Of a stretch of DNA of 64,000 nucleotides, positions 21,143 to 30,063 are shown one piece after another. Each line of letters opens with the position of its first letter. The first letter of the stretch is position 1. Below the pieces are notes generated by a model. It had not been told where the DNA came from, ran no database searches, and saw nothing but the letters and a program-made list of their open reading frames with translations. A program made the position numbers and the translations under genes. This DNA comes from Metabacillus sp. FJAT-52054 (lineage in GTDB: Bacteria > Bacillota > Bacilli > Bacillales > Bacillaceae): positions 2,798,723-2,862,722 of the forward strand of contig NZ_CP147407.1 of the NCBI RefSeq assembly GCF_037201815.1, given 5' to 3'.

Positions 21143-22480
21143 TTATGGTGTTGTAAAAGGACTACTATTATCAATTAATACCTTTTGAGCCACAAATTCA
21201 ACTAGATTTATATCATGTATTATTTGCTTAATTTCTGGTGAATAAGGAAGAATAAGTTCACCCTCATACCCATTAGCTTTTTTGTGAACTATTCGACATC
21301 TTATATCATATATCCGTTCGCATACTTCATTTATAATATCATTACTTTTACCTTTTGCGTTTATTGTACAAGCTGATAACTTTTTACCGTTATTCTTTTC
21401 AAAATATTCTTTTCTTTCATCATTATCTAAGATAAACTCTCTTAAATCTATATCCTCAACGCAATTCTTAACTGTTGCTTTAAGTTGACTTCTTTCATCA
21501 CCTATCTCCCCACTTCTATTGGCTTGTACTATGGAAAGAATTTTTGTTAACTTGGTATCATTGTTTGGGTCAAATAGGGGGTCTTTTAATAATCTTTTTA
21601 TCTTTTGTTTAGCCTCAATATTGGAATATATAGGGAAATAATATTCAATAGTTTGATAGAAACTTAAAAATTGATTAAGAGGTAAATCACTTGAATTTCT
21701 CCCATGTATATATAGACTCATAGGCTCGTTATCATATTCATACTTTAAGATAACTGAATTAGATAGTGATGCTTGAACTTCATCTGTTTTCATACGATGC
21801 TTTAATCTATCACGTCTATTTAATCTCTCATTCCTTAATTTCATCGGGAAGTACAAATAATGGCTAAACTGAAAAAATAAAGAATTAGATATTTTTAATA
21901 AATACTGCAATGCCTCTTCATGAGAGTTAACATTTATACCTTTTATTTGAAGTGTTATTACTCTATTCATCATTCTTTCAAGTGGCATCATGGATTTTAA
22001 AGATGAGAAGATAGAAAACTCTTTGGAACAATATCCAAAATAAACCTCTATATTATTCGAAATATAAACTCTTACCTTACTAATATTGGACTCATTTTCT
22101 TCATCTAATTCATTTTCCTGTATTTGTATTTCATCAACATCATTTATGGGTTTTTCAATATTATCTTCAGCTAATAATTTGTGAAGGACAGTTAATAAAT
22201 TTCTTGTGAATGGAGCACCAGTTTCAATCTCACATTCAATACACTTTAAATCTTTTGACCATATCCCTTCAAATCCTTTTATAAGCCGAAATTTCTCAAA
22301 GTTTGTATTCGTTATTACATCTATATTTATGTTCTTTTCTGATATGGATAATTCTTCTCCCTCTCTTTCCTTCGGAACTTTAAAAAACAACCATTTATTG
22401 TCAACATTTTGAAATTCTTTGATTTCAAATTCCCAATTAACACTTTTAATTTTATTTACAAGCCCTTCAAACACATTCAT
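21143..22480 (-). CDS. Uncharacterised protein with C-terminal HEPN-like RNase motif
   Basis: 445-aa protein, not assignable to a named gene. The C-terminal 170 residues are predicted mostly helical and include FLSFYQTIEYYFPIY (about 271-285) and RIYDIRCRIVHKK (about 389-401). The R394-x4-H399 pattern is the active-site signature of HEPN ribonucleases, and the context recalls ApeA-like abortive-infection proteins. The N-terminal 200 residues carry an acidic stretch (DEIQIQENELDEENE, 116-130) and no motif I recognise. There is no signal peptide or membrane segment. It is convergent with nothing and faces the decayed tRNA. A 15-bp perfect palindrome lies 35-72 bp upstream of the ATG. A role in phage defence is inference from the motif and the island setting. 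Confidence 0.7.
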   Translation of the reverse strand: MNVFEGLVNKIKSVNWEFEIKEFQNVDNKWLFFKVPKEREGEELSISEKNINIDVITNTNFEKFRLIKGFEGIWSKDLKCIECEIETGAPFTRNLLTVLHKLLAEDNIEKPINDVDEIQIQENELDEENESNISKVRVYISNNIEVYFGYCSKEFSIFSSLKSMMPLERMMNRVITLQIKGINVNSHEEALQYLLKISNSLFFQFSHYLYFPMKLRNERLNRRDRLKHRMKTDEVQASLSNSVILKYEYDNEPMSLYIHGRNSSDLPLNQFLSFYQTIEYYFPIYSNIEAKQKIKRLLKDPLFDPNNDTKLTKILSIVQANRSGEIGDERSQLKATVKNCVEDIDLREFILDNDERKEYFEKNNGKKLSACTINAKGKSNDIINEVCERIYDIRCRIVHKKANGYEGELILPYSPEIKQIIHDINLVEFVAQKVLIDNSSPFTTP

Positions 22481-23787
22481 ATTATTCCCCTTCTCTATAA
22501 ACTAAAATAGCTGGTAAATGTTTAATTAATGTTAACCTTAATTAAACATTTAACCCACTACACTGAGAATTGCTAATAATTTCAAATATTAGTGGTTGCT
22601 AGTTGCTCAATTCTTTTTCCTAATTCTAATATGGGTAATTAACTCTAACTTTAGTACCTCTAGAACATCTTACTTTACACTCATCTAACTTGCTTTAAAA
22701 ATTCCCGAACAGGAAAATCATACCACAAAGTTGTATTATGTAGGAGCACTTCTTAACGCAATATGGTACCGTGTAGATGAACTTACTATGGCTATAACCT
22801 ATTAAAGTCTCTTACCAAAAAGCAGAAATACCCCCCCACCACTTACCGTCACAGCATAAATTAAGAGTCCCTCTTGATAGGTCCCTTAAATTAACTTGCT
22901 TAATATTCCTTAACCTTGCGTTAAAATGTTACTTTAGTCATATTGACTCTCTTAATAGCTTCAACTGCAGTATTTTCACCCGCTCTTCTTTATTAGACCT
23001 CAATATCAGTCATTGGAAATGCGTTTGCGAAAAGGCGATACAGTATACATACATTCGTTAGGCAGACTGCTGTATTAGACATGCCATTATTAGACACAAA
23101 GAAATGAAATGACTCTATAGGTTCATTTGTAGCTGACTTGGTATTACAGGGATTGGAAGAACATTAAACAGTTCCTTTTCTAAGCAGAGATATGCATATT
23201 AATCATCACATCTTACATTTTAAACCTTTGTTTTAAAAAATTGTAACTCGTTCATTTATTTTTCGTTAAATTCATTAACCTCTTTTATAGTATTTATTTT
23301 ATTAATATTTCGATTTTATTAATATTTCGTTAAGATCTCGGTCGAACATATGAAGGTTAGACACGATCAAACCTTTTCTTCCTTATTAAAATATCCATTT
23401 TTGATTTAGAATATAGAACTCAATTCATCTGTTTACCTTTAAAAATTTTCTCTCATAACATTTCATGTATTTTAATCGTTCATTACTGAGAGTATTGATG
23501 ACTTGAATGACTTCATGGCATAATATGTACATTCTTTTTTATAAGTATTATAAATGAAGCATGCAACTTATTCAGGCTTCCAATTTTGTCATTCCACTAT
23601 AGCAGTAGAGTGTTAATGACCAATGTGTCCTCACTACAAATATTGGTGAAACTATCTAATAATAATATTTTTATTTCATTTGCATATTCTATCTAAACTT
23701 TGAAAGTGAAAAAAAAACACATATTACTTTCAACTATGTAAAAGTGGTGAATTGAAAAATTAGAAATGATTAAGATTTTGAAAGAGG
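22481..23787. other. 1.3-kb non-coding AT-rich gap inside the island
   Basis: No ORF with a ribosome site is visible on either strand. It separates two divergently oriented island genes. It contains a long palindrome (22515-22552), a shorter nested hairpin around 22566-22616 and an 8-bp inverted repeat at 23700-23733 near the start of the rightward gene. Whether it is a decayed gene, a control region or an RNA locus cannot be told from the sequence. Confidence 0.6.
22515..22552. promoter_or_regulatory. 15-bp perfect palindrome upstream of HEPN gene
   Basis: TAAATGTTTAATTAA (22515-22529) and TTAATTAAACATTTA (22538-22552) are exact reverse complements separated by 8 nt. There is no adjoining T-run, so an operator is more plausible than a terminator. 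It ends 35 bp before the HEPN-protein start codon. Confidence 0.55.
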
Positions 23788-23793
23788 ATGAGC

Positions 23794-25554
23794 ATGATTT
23801 TACAGATAGAAAAGTATACACCCATCGCCGAATACCCTCATTTACATAAGGAATGGCACACAGAAAAAAATGAAGCAATTTTGATGAATAACCCCAAACT
23901 CACAACCAATAGTAAAATGTGGTGGATTTGTTCAAACGGACATGAGTACGATGCTACAGTTTATAACAGGAAGGCAGGAAAAGGCTGCCCATATTGTTCG
24001 GGTCAGAAAGTTTGCAAGGATAATTGTTTGGCAACAGTGAATCCAGTCTTAGCTGCTCAATGGCATGAAACTAAAAACGGGACCCTTACACCATATGATG
24101 TTACAGCTGGTTCAAGTAGAAAAAAGGTATGGTGGGTATGTACAAAAGGACACGAGTATCAAGCTGTTGTAGGGTCTCGAAACAGAGGAACAGGCTGTCA
24201 AATATGTAATAATAAGTTGAAAGGAAGACGCAAGGTGAGAGACGATAACCGCTTATCACTTCTGTACCCTATATTAGTTGAGGAATGGCATCCAACAAAA
24301 AACAAAGAATTACAGCCCGAAGATGTTTCATATGGTTCTGATAAAATTGTCTGGTGGATGTGTAAAAGGGGACATGAATTTAAAAGTCCAATTTCTCAAC
24401 GAACAAGGGGGAATGAATGTGCAAAATGTAACTCAGGTCTACATACTTCATTTGCTGAGCAAGCAATTTATCACTATTTAAAATCCGATTTAACTGTGGT
24501 AAATAATTTTCGACCAATCGAAATGAAAGGAATGGAAATCGATATCTATATCCCATCCTTAAAAATAGGAATTGAATATAACGGTGGATTTTTTCATTCT
24601 AATCAAAACCGCCAACAAGTAGATATTCTGAAAGAAAAAAGTCTTAATAGGTTAGGTATCACTTTGTTAAAAGTGCTTGAACTCCGAGAAAACGTACAAA
24701 CTACTCAAATTGAAACAAAAAGACAATACATTCATAGATATGGAGGTCATTATTCCACGGCCTTTTTTGATTCACTAGATAATTGTATTAAGAAGATTAT
24801 TCAATATCTAAACAATCATTACTCACAATTCTTAGAGATAGACATTGATAGCAAAAGAGACCGATTAATTATATTTGAAAAAATGCAATTACGAAGCGTT
24901 AAAAAGAGTCTAGCTTTCAAAAAACCTGAACTAATTGACGAATGGAATTTCAAGAGAAATGAGAATATTTCTCCCGAACTTGTTTCATACGGAAGTGGTA
25001 TTATTGTTTGGTGGACTTGTCCTAACGGTCATGAATACGAAATGCCTGTACACAAAAGGAGTTCTCGAAATAGTCAATGTCCCATTTGTCTAGGGGTAAA
25101 AGTTATAGAAGAGACATCCTTACTTACTTTATTCCCAGAAATAGCTAAAGAATGGCACCCAACCAAAAATTCCTTTGAGCCAGGTAGTGTTCGCCCAGGG
25201 TCTAATTTAAAGGTTTGGTGGATATGTGATCAGGGACATGAATGGGATGCCGTGATATCCACACGTTCTAAAATAAAAGTTGGATGTCCATATTGTTGCG
25301 GCAAACGCGCAACCATTGAAACATGTCTTATGACAACACACCCTAATATAGCTGAAAAATGGAATTACAGTAAAAATGGAGACATAACCCCTTATGAGGT
25401 AACTAAGGGGTCAGGGAAAAAATACTGGTGGTTATGTACAAAGGGTCATGAGAGATTTCGATCAATACGTGACGAAGTGAAAAAGAGGGTTAATTGTCAT
25501 GAATGTGAAAGAGAAAAGCGTAAATATCATTTTGATGGAGGTACAAGGAGATAA
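23794..25554 (+). CDS. Six-zinc-ribbon protein with embedded nuclease-like domain
   Basis: 586-aa protein. Six copies of a repeat of about 57 residues follow the pattern E/A-x-x-W-(H/N)-x2-K-N ... G-S-x3-WW-x-C-x2-G-H-E ... C-x2-C. Three precede and three follow a central domain (approximate residues 14-69, 83-139, 157-214, 378-434, 447-503, 515-572). The pattern matches the treble-clef/zinc-ribbon repeats of the DUF4379 type. The centre (about 218-310) has FAEQAIYHYL, then EIDIYIPSLKIGIEYNGGFFH, which resembles a PD-(D/E)XK or Vsr-like core with D250 and E261 as candidate metal ligands. The usual third-position Lys is replaced by Asn (E-Y-N). I start at the second ATG because AAGAGG lies six bases before it; an upstream ATG at 23788 is possible. 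A DNA-targeting role is inference. Confidence 0.8.
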   Translation: MILQIEKYTPIAEYPHLHKEWHTEKNEAILMNNPKLTTNSKMWWICSNGHEYDATVYNRKAGKGCPYCSGQKVCKDNCLATVNPVLAAQWHETKNGTLTPYDVTAGSSRKKVWWVCTKGHEYQAVVGSRNRGTGCQICNNKLKGRRKVRDDNRLSLLYPILVEEWHPTKNKELQPEDVSYGSDKIVWWMCKRGHEFKSPISQRTRGNECAKCNSGLHTSFAEQAIYHYLKSDLTVVNNFRPIEMKGMEIDIYIPSLKIGIEYNGGFFHSNQNRQQVDILKEKSLNRLGITLLKVLELRENVQTTQIETKRQYIHRYGGHYSTAFFDSLDNCIKKIIQYLNNHYSQFLEIDIDSKRDRLIIFEKMQLRSVKKSLAFKKPELIDEWNFKRNENISPELVSYGSGIIVWWTCPNGHEYEMPVHKRSSRNSQCPICLGVKVIEETSLLTLFPEIAKEWHPTKNSFEPGSVRPGSNLKVWWICDQGHEWDAVISTRSKIKVGCPYCCGKRATIETCLMTTHPNIAEKWNYSKNGDITPYEVTKGSGKKYWWLCTKGHERFRSIRDEVKKRVNCHECEREKRKYHFDGGTRR

Positions 25555-25763
25555 TTATTAAATAATAAATCTTTTATAGAATCTTATATCTTCATAAAAT
25601 CACAGATTTATTAACAATTAACACTGGTATATACTACAGCCTTACAGCTAATTTACTTTCTGGTATTCTTTTAATCTTATTTTCAGTTATAAAAAAGAAG
25701 CCTTCAAGTATACTGCACCCCAAAAAGGGAGAGTACAAACTTAACTTTTGGGGTGTTTATTTA

Positions 25764-26234
25764 TGGCTAAATATAGTGAAATCTTTAAATTGACAGAAGT
25801 AAGGGAATATCAGGAAGGGCATTCAGGGTATATCAAGCTAGCTAGTAAGAATGGAATGCCTAGCAACACCCATCAAGTGATGGGTCAAACTATATGAAGG
25901 TTTAATGAAGAAGAATCAAAAGGGGAGTTATTCTGTTCAATTTAAGCAGTATGTATTAAGCTTTATGAAAAGAACAGGTCTTTCAGTCATGGATACAGCC
26001 CTTCATTTTGGGATAACAAACCCTTCATTGATCGCTTCATGGAAAAAAGCTTTTAATGAAGGTGGTGCCGAAGCCTTGGAAAAACCGAAAGGACGGCCTC
26101 CTATGTCTGATAAGGCGAAAAAGAATAAAATAACGAATGAAAAGGAATTGACCCATGAACAAAGGTTAGAAAGAGAAAACGAACTTCTTCGACTTGAGGT
26201 GGAATACTTAAAAAAATGCGGGCTTTTCAGATGA
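25764..26234 (+). pseudogene. IS3-family OrfA (helix-turn-helix transposase subunit), broken
   Basis: The reading opens as MAKYSEIFKLTEVREYQEGH, typical of IS150/IS3 OrfA. It breaks near 25870-25905: the expected IK(R)WVKLYEGLMKKNQ continues in another frame with a TGA in place of the Arg codon. The second half (25905-26234) is open and shows a HTH region (MDTALHFGITNPSLIASWKKAF) and the terminal leucine-rich LERENELLRLEVEYLKK helix. A further small indel near 26215 turns the usual KKLRAFQMNPE into KKCGLFR-stop. It is non-functional as it stands. Confidence 0.75.
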
Positions 26235-26412
26235 ATCCGGAAAGCTATCTCGAAAAGCACAAGCAGCGTTATCATTCGAACTCAAAGAAAAGTACATATT
26301 AAAAGATGTACTTCAAATCATTGGGATTCCTGAATTTTCCTATAGTTATCATATAAAAATGATGAAGAAGGAAAATCCAGACAAGGAACTTGAGGAAACA
26401 ATCCAATCCATT
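26232..26412 (+). pseudogene. IS3-family OrfB N-terminal fragment
   Basis: Downstream of broken OrfA, fragments in different frames read MNPESYLEKHKQRYHSNSKK and then ELKEKYILKDVLQIIGIPEFSYSYHIK...PDKELEETIQSIL, the beginning of a typical OrfB. A TAA interrupts it near 26300, and the DDE catalytic domain is absent. Confidence 0.65.
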
Positions 26413-26531
26413 TTAACATATTCAAGCAATTTGTTGTGGTATACTTGTTCGTTTTCAAGTAAATGGAATGAGTCAATCTCAGATGGATAATGTGCCTCGA
26501 TGTACTTGAGATTTTGCTTTTGGTTATACAA
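26400..26531 (-). pseudogene. Truncated start of an unrecognised gene
   Basis: A minus-strand TTG start at 26529-26531 has a consensus AGGAGG ribosome site (26538-26543). It reads MYNQKQNLKYIEAHYPSEID..., then enters sequence antisense to the IS3 fragment at about 26400-26412. The good ribosome site suggests a real gene whose remainder was lost at the IS junction. I do not recognise the protein family. Confidence 0.45.
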
Positions 26532-26660
26532 AAAAACCTCCTACATCACTTAGCGTTAATGTCAATAACAGGTGTAATTTCTCACACGACCGTTATACTG
26601 ACCGTTTCACTAAACGATATAAGAGGTTGATTTGACGGGCTTTTGATCCCGATTTTTGGA

Positions 26661-26734
<74 letters not shown>

Positions 26735-26838
26735 ATGAATGATTTTGTTTGTCGTTTTTTGTTTTTGTATCAGCGACAAGATTTATTATATTTTCTTTCG
26801 ATAATAAAGTCAATAACTTTTCTAAACTTTTTTTATGG

Positions 26839-26864
26839 AAGAGGAGGAATTTCTTCCTCCTCTT
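26839..26864 (+). terminator. Perfect 11-bp hairpin after ysnB
   Basis: AAGAGGAGGAA (26839-26849) and TTCCTCCTCTT (26854-26864) with a 4-nt loop. A T-rich tail (ATATTTTA) follows on the plus strand only. On the minus strand, where ysnB is read, the hairpin is followed by A's. Confidence 0.5.
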
Positions 26865-26869
26865 ATATT

Positions 26870-27382
26870 TTATGCAAATGTATAGGTTTTTTCCAGTGCT
26901 TTTATCGGATTTCCTGAAAAATCATAAAACAGAACATCGGCTTGCTTGCCTTCGAGGCTGATTATAGCATAAGACCTTTCAGGACGCACTCTCGGAAGAC
27001 GTATGCTGCCCGGATTAATGAACAGGATATTACCGTCTATTTCGGATCCTGCAATATGTGTGTGGCCGAAACAGACAATGGATGCATCTTCTTCCTGTGC
27101 TCTATACTTTAAATGATTTAGGGTGGATTTAACCGAATGCAAATGGCCGTGAGCAATAAGAAAACGGTACGGCCCTGCTTCCTTTACCAGCTCATTCGGA
27201 AGCCCCCCGTCAAAATCACAATTCCCCCCGACAATCCACATAGAACGGATGCCAGGATCGTCTGCCTGCAGCTCAGAGTCCCCGCAATGAATAACAGCAG
27301 CTACTTCATCCTTATGACGGGCTGTTATCTCTTCCAATTCGTCTGTCAATCCATGGCTGTCACTCATGATGAGAACGTTCAT
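26870..27382 (-). CDS. ysnB: YfcE/YsnB-type metallophosphoesterase
   Basis: Calcineurin-like phosphodiesterase of the YfcE/MJ0936 family, 170 aa. Metal-binding motifs are present: SDSHG (about 7-11), HCGDSE (about 32-37), GGNCD, AHGH and FGHTH (about 105). I start at 27382, at MNVLIMSDSHG, with the GGGGGG ribosome site upstream; the open frame is longer (to 27412). It follows rdgB by a few bases in the rph-rdgB-ysnB unit. The substrate is unknown; the family cleaves phosphodiesters in vitro. Confidence 0.9.
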   Translation of the reverse strand: MNVLIMSDSHGLTDELEEITARHKDEVAAVIHCGDSELQADDPGIRSMWIVGGNCDFDGGLPNELVKEAGPYRFLIAHGHLHSVKSTLNHLKYRAQEEDASIVCFGHTHIAGSEIDGNILFINPGSIRLPRVRPERSYAIISLEGKQADVLFYDFSGNPIKALEKTYTFA

Positions 27383-27395
27383 TGCCATCCCCCCG

Positions 27396-27989
27396 TTAAA
27401 AGTACTCTCCAATCAGCTTCTCTAATTTTTTCAGTGCATCGGCACGGTGGCTGATTTTATTTTTTTCCTCGGGCGAAATCTGGGCCATTGTGGCTCCTTT
27501 ATCCTTCACAAGAAAAATTGGATCATATCCGAATCCATGAAGTCCTTCTGGTTTCTCGGTGATGTATCCTTCCACTGAGCCTTCAACCGTTTTTGTTTCT
27601 TTTCCTGGTGCAGCAATCGCAAGCGCACATCTGAATCTGGCTGTTCTTTGGTCCTTTTCCACACCCTTCATGCTTTCAAGAACCTTTTCAATGTTAGCGG
27701 CATCATCTTTTTCTTCTCCCGCATAGCGGGCAGAATAAATACCCGGCTCTCCGCCAAGAGAATCCACAGATAGGCCAGAATCGTCTGCGATAACAGGTTT
27801 TCCTGTCAGCTTGGAGATGATTTCTGCTTTTAGTATCGCATTTTCTTCAAATGAATGGCCCGTTTCTTCCACTTCAGGAAGGTCCGGCAATTCGTTTAAG
27901 GAAGCAACCTGAAGCCCCTTTGGTTCAAACAGCGCTTTAAATTCTGCTGCCTTTCCTTCATTTCGAGTCGCAATAATGATTTGGCTCAT
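27396..27989 (-). CDS. rdgB: XTP/dITP pyrophosphatase (Ham1/RdgB)
   Basis: Non-canonical purine NTP pyrophosphatase, 197 aa, which removes ITP, dITP and XTP from the nucleotide pool. Family motifs are IIATRNEGKAAEF (3-15), SFEENA, ADDSGL (about 68-73), PGIYSARYAG and HGFGYDPIF (about 149-157). The start at 27989 is supported by GAGGG at the correct distance; a longer frame would overlap rph. It starts 4 bp after the rph stop. It is called ysnA in B. subtilis. Confidence 0.95.
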   Translation of the reverse strand: MSQIIIATRNEGKAAEFKALFEPKGLQVASLNELPDLPEVEETGHSFEENAILKAEIISKLTGKPVIADDSGLSVDSLGGEPGIYSARYAGEEKDDAANIEKVLESMKGVEKDQRTARFRCALAIAAPGKETKTVEGSVEGYITEKPEGLHGFGYDPIFLVKDKGATMAQISPEEKNKISHRADALKKLEKLIGEYF

Positions 27990-27993
27990 TTGT

Positions 27994-28752
27994 TCATCCC
28001 TCTTTCTCAAGATTTTTGACAATATGAGATCCCCAATCACCCAAAACTGATTTTTGATGTTCAATTAATGTATGTATACCCTCTTCTGCAAGATCTAATA
28101 ATTGATTGAGCTGTTTTCTGGAAAAAGTGGCTTCTTCACCTGTTCCCTGAAGCTCAACCAGTTCATTTTTGGACGTCATGATCACGTTCATATCCACTTC
28201 GGCAGAAGAATCCTCTAGATAATTCAAATCAAGTATTTCACCCAGCTCTGAGTCGATCCCTACAGAGGTTGCTGCAAGAAAATCAGTGATTGGAAGTTCA
28301 GACAGAACGTTTTTATCTACAAGCTTGCCCAGTGCAATCGTCATTGCCGTGAATGCGCCAGTAATAGAGGCCGTTCTCGTTCCTCCATCCGCTTGAATGA
28401 CATCACAGTCAATCCAGATTGTCCGCTCGCCGAGCTTGTTCAAATCAACCACTGCTCTTAAAGCCCGTCCGATTAAACGCTGAATTTCCATCGTTCTTCC
28501 TGAAATCTTGCCTTTGGAAGATTCCCTGATTGTTCTTTGTTCAGTAGCTCTTGGAAGCATAGAATACTCAGCGGTAATCCAGCCCTTCCCTTGTCCCCTC
28601 ATGAAAGGAGGCACTCTGTCTTCAATACTTGCATTGCAAATCACCTTTGTATTCCCAACCGTAATCAGCACAGATCCTTCAGGATGTGTAATAAACTCTG
28701 TCACCATTTCAACCGGTCTAAGCTCGTTTCTGTTTCTTCCATCGTTTCTCAT
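27994..28752 (-). CDS. rph: Ribonuclease PH
   Basis: Phosphate-dependent 3'-5' exoribonuclease that trims tRNA 3' ends. It is 252 aa, slightly longer than usual at the C-terminus ([10 protein letters not shown]). Motifs are [34 protein letters not shown] (about 66-84), [15 protein letters not shown] and the [13 protein letters not shown] active-site region (about 115). It is the first gene of the rph-rdgB-ysnB operon and is preceded by the gerM terminator. Confidence 0.97.
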   Translation of the reverse strand: MRNDGRNRNELRPVEMVTEFITHPEGSVLITVGNTKVICNASIEDRVPPFMRGQGKGWITAEYSMLPRATEQRTIRESSKGKISGRTMEIQRLIGRALRAVVDLNKLGERTIWIDCDVIQADGGTRTASITGAFTAMTIALGKLVDKNVLSELPITDFLAATSVGIDSELGEILDLNYLEDSSAEVDMNVIMTSKNELVELQGTGEEATFSRKQLNQLLDLAEEGIHTLIEHQKSVLGDWGSHIVKNLEKEG

Positions 28753-28800
28753 CGACTAAACCTCCGTCCAATTAACGGGCCAAACGTCCGCCCCCTCAAT

Positions 28801-28838
28801 AAATAAGAGGCAGCTCCATTACAAGCATGCCTCTTATC
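28801..28838 (-). terminator. Hairpin after gerM
   Basis: AATAAGAGGCA / TGCCTCTTATC hairpin with a long loop. On the minus strand it is followed by TTTATTG. Confidence 0.55.
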
Positions 28839-28869
28839 TTTCCTTTTATAGTATATCAAAAATCCTGCT

Positions 28870-29946
28870 TTAAAAACTACCAGTGTTCACATTTGCCGGG
28901 CGGGCGACAGGTTTGGCCAGTTTCTGTCCTTTTTCATTTTGAAGGTCAGCCTTTCCGTCAACTGTCAAGGCGACGGTCTCCACACCCTGCTGCTCCGTTA
29001 AGGTCAGCACAATGGAATTAAGCACTTTTTCGGAAATAACTTTTTTCTTTTCGTCAAAGCTGCCATAAATGGACTTGTTAAAGTCGAGTGTCACTTTTCC
29101 GTTTTCGTATTTCGGGGCCGAATTAAGCTTCACATGACCTTGGAACTCATCCAGAAGCCCGCTTGTGCTGGAAGGACCTTTTAACAGCTCTGTAACAGCT
29201 GCTGTAATAGGATCCTTTTCTTTATTATCCACCCGTCTTGTGACAGGGACATAATACGTTCCTTTATCATTTTGGCCAAGGAAATAAACGGTCACTGGAT
29301 GGGTATTCGTGATATCAGTGACATCTGCCGTATCCAGGTTAATTCCGTCCGCTCTTCCCATATCTCCGGAAATTGGAGTTCCATTGACAGGCATTTCATT
29401 AAGCGGATGGCCATTCACCCAAATTTTCACTTTTTTCACAGATTCAAATTGGGTAAGCGTCCATGTAACAGACTGGAGAATTTTCAGCTCATCCTCGCGC
29501 TTATAATTGGCAAACTCTTTAGAAAAATCTGCTGTTGCTGTACCATCTTTAATGGTGACTCCAAGCACTTCCGTATCCGCAGGCAGCACTGCACGGAATC
29601 CGTCAGGAAGAATATTGCTTACAGGTCCGCCATCAACAAGGTATGTCAGCACTTGTTTGGCTGCCCCTTCTTTTTTAGGGAGAGGCAATGCCTGTGAAAC
29701 AACCATGCCATTTTTATCGATTAAGTATACATCCCTCGAAACAGTCTGAGCCTTTTGCTCCCCTGCTTTTTCTGTATTTGCCGGCTTTACATCCGCATTC
29801 TTCCCATCTGTATACGTAACATCCTGCGGCGGATCCACTTCTTTGACCGCTTGCTCTCCTCCGCCGAATATGCCGCAGCCAGATAGCACAATGGAAGTGA
29901 CGGCAATGGAAGAAACAGCAATGGCTAATTTTTTGTTAACAGGCAT
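28870..29946 (-). CDS. gerM: GerM, sporulation/germination lipoprotein
   Basis: 358-aa secreted lipoprotein. The signal peptide ends in the lipobox LSGC (Cys24). Two GerMN domains follow, about residues 65-200 and 225-335, each with the LLKGP/LVDGGPVS and KDGTATADFSKEF / ENGKVTLDFNKSIYG type motifs. In B. subtilis GerM is needed for engulfment and SpoIIIA-Q complex assembly in the intermembrane space, and for germination. AGGAGGG precedes the ATG. It stands between racE and rph, with terminators on both sides. Confidence 0.94.
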   Translation of the reverse strand: MPVNKKLAIAVSSIAVTSIVLSGCGIFGGGEQAVKEVDPPQDVTYTDGKNADVKPANTEKAGEQKAQTVSRDVYLIDKNGMVVSQALPLPKKEGAAKQVLTYLVDGGPVSNILPDGFRAVLPADTEVLGVTIKDGTATADFSKEFANYKREDELKILQSVTWTLTQFESVKKVKIWVNGHPLNEMPVNGTPISGDMGRADGINLDTADVTDITNTHPVTVYFLGQNDKGTYYVPVTRRVDNKEKDPITAAVTELLKGPSSTSGLLDEFQGHVKLNSAPKYENGKVTLDFNKSIYGSFDEKKKVISEKVLNSIVLTLTEQQGVETVALTVDGKADLQNEKGQKLAKPVARPANVNTGSF

Positions 29947-30035
29947 GATAATCCCTCCTGAGGCAGTTTGTACTACTATGTATACGAGCCTCTGCAGGAT
30001 TTATACCGCCCGCTCAGAACATTTTTATACGCAAA

Positions 30036-30061
30036 AAAGATCCCATGCAAACGGGATCTTT
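30036..30061 (-). terminator. Terminator after racE
   Basis: AAAGATCCC / GGGATCTTT hairpin with 8-nt loop, followed on the minus strand by TTTGCG. It abuts the racE stop. Confidence 0.8.
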
Positions 30062-30063
30062 CT

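Larger units (their letters stand above)
25712..26412 (+). mobile_element. Degenerate IS3-family element (left part)
   Basis: It begins near CTGCACCCCAAAA and contains a 10-bp inverted repeat, CACCCCAAAA (25716-25725) with TTTTGGGGTG (25746-25755), just before the orfA start. OrfA and the first part of orfB are recognisable but broken. The right end is missing: IS-like coding stops near 26412, where an unrelated gene fragment begins on the other strand. Confidence 0.7.
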
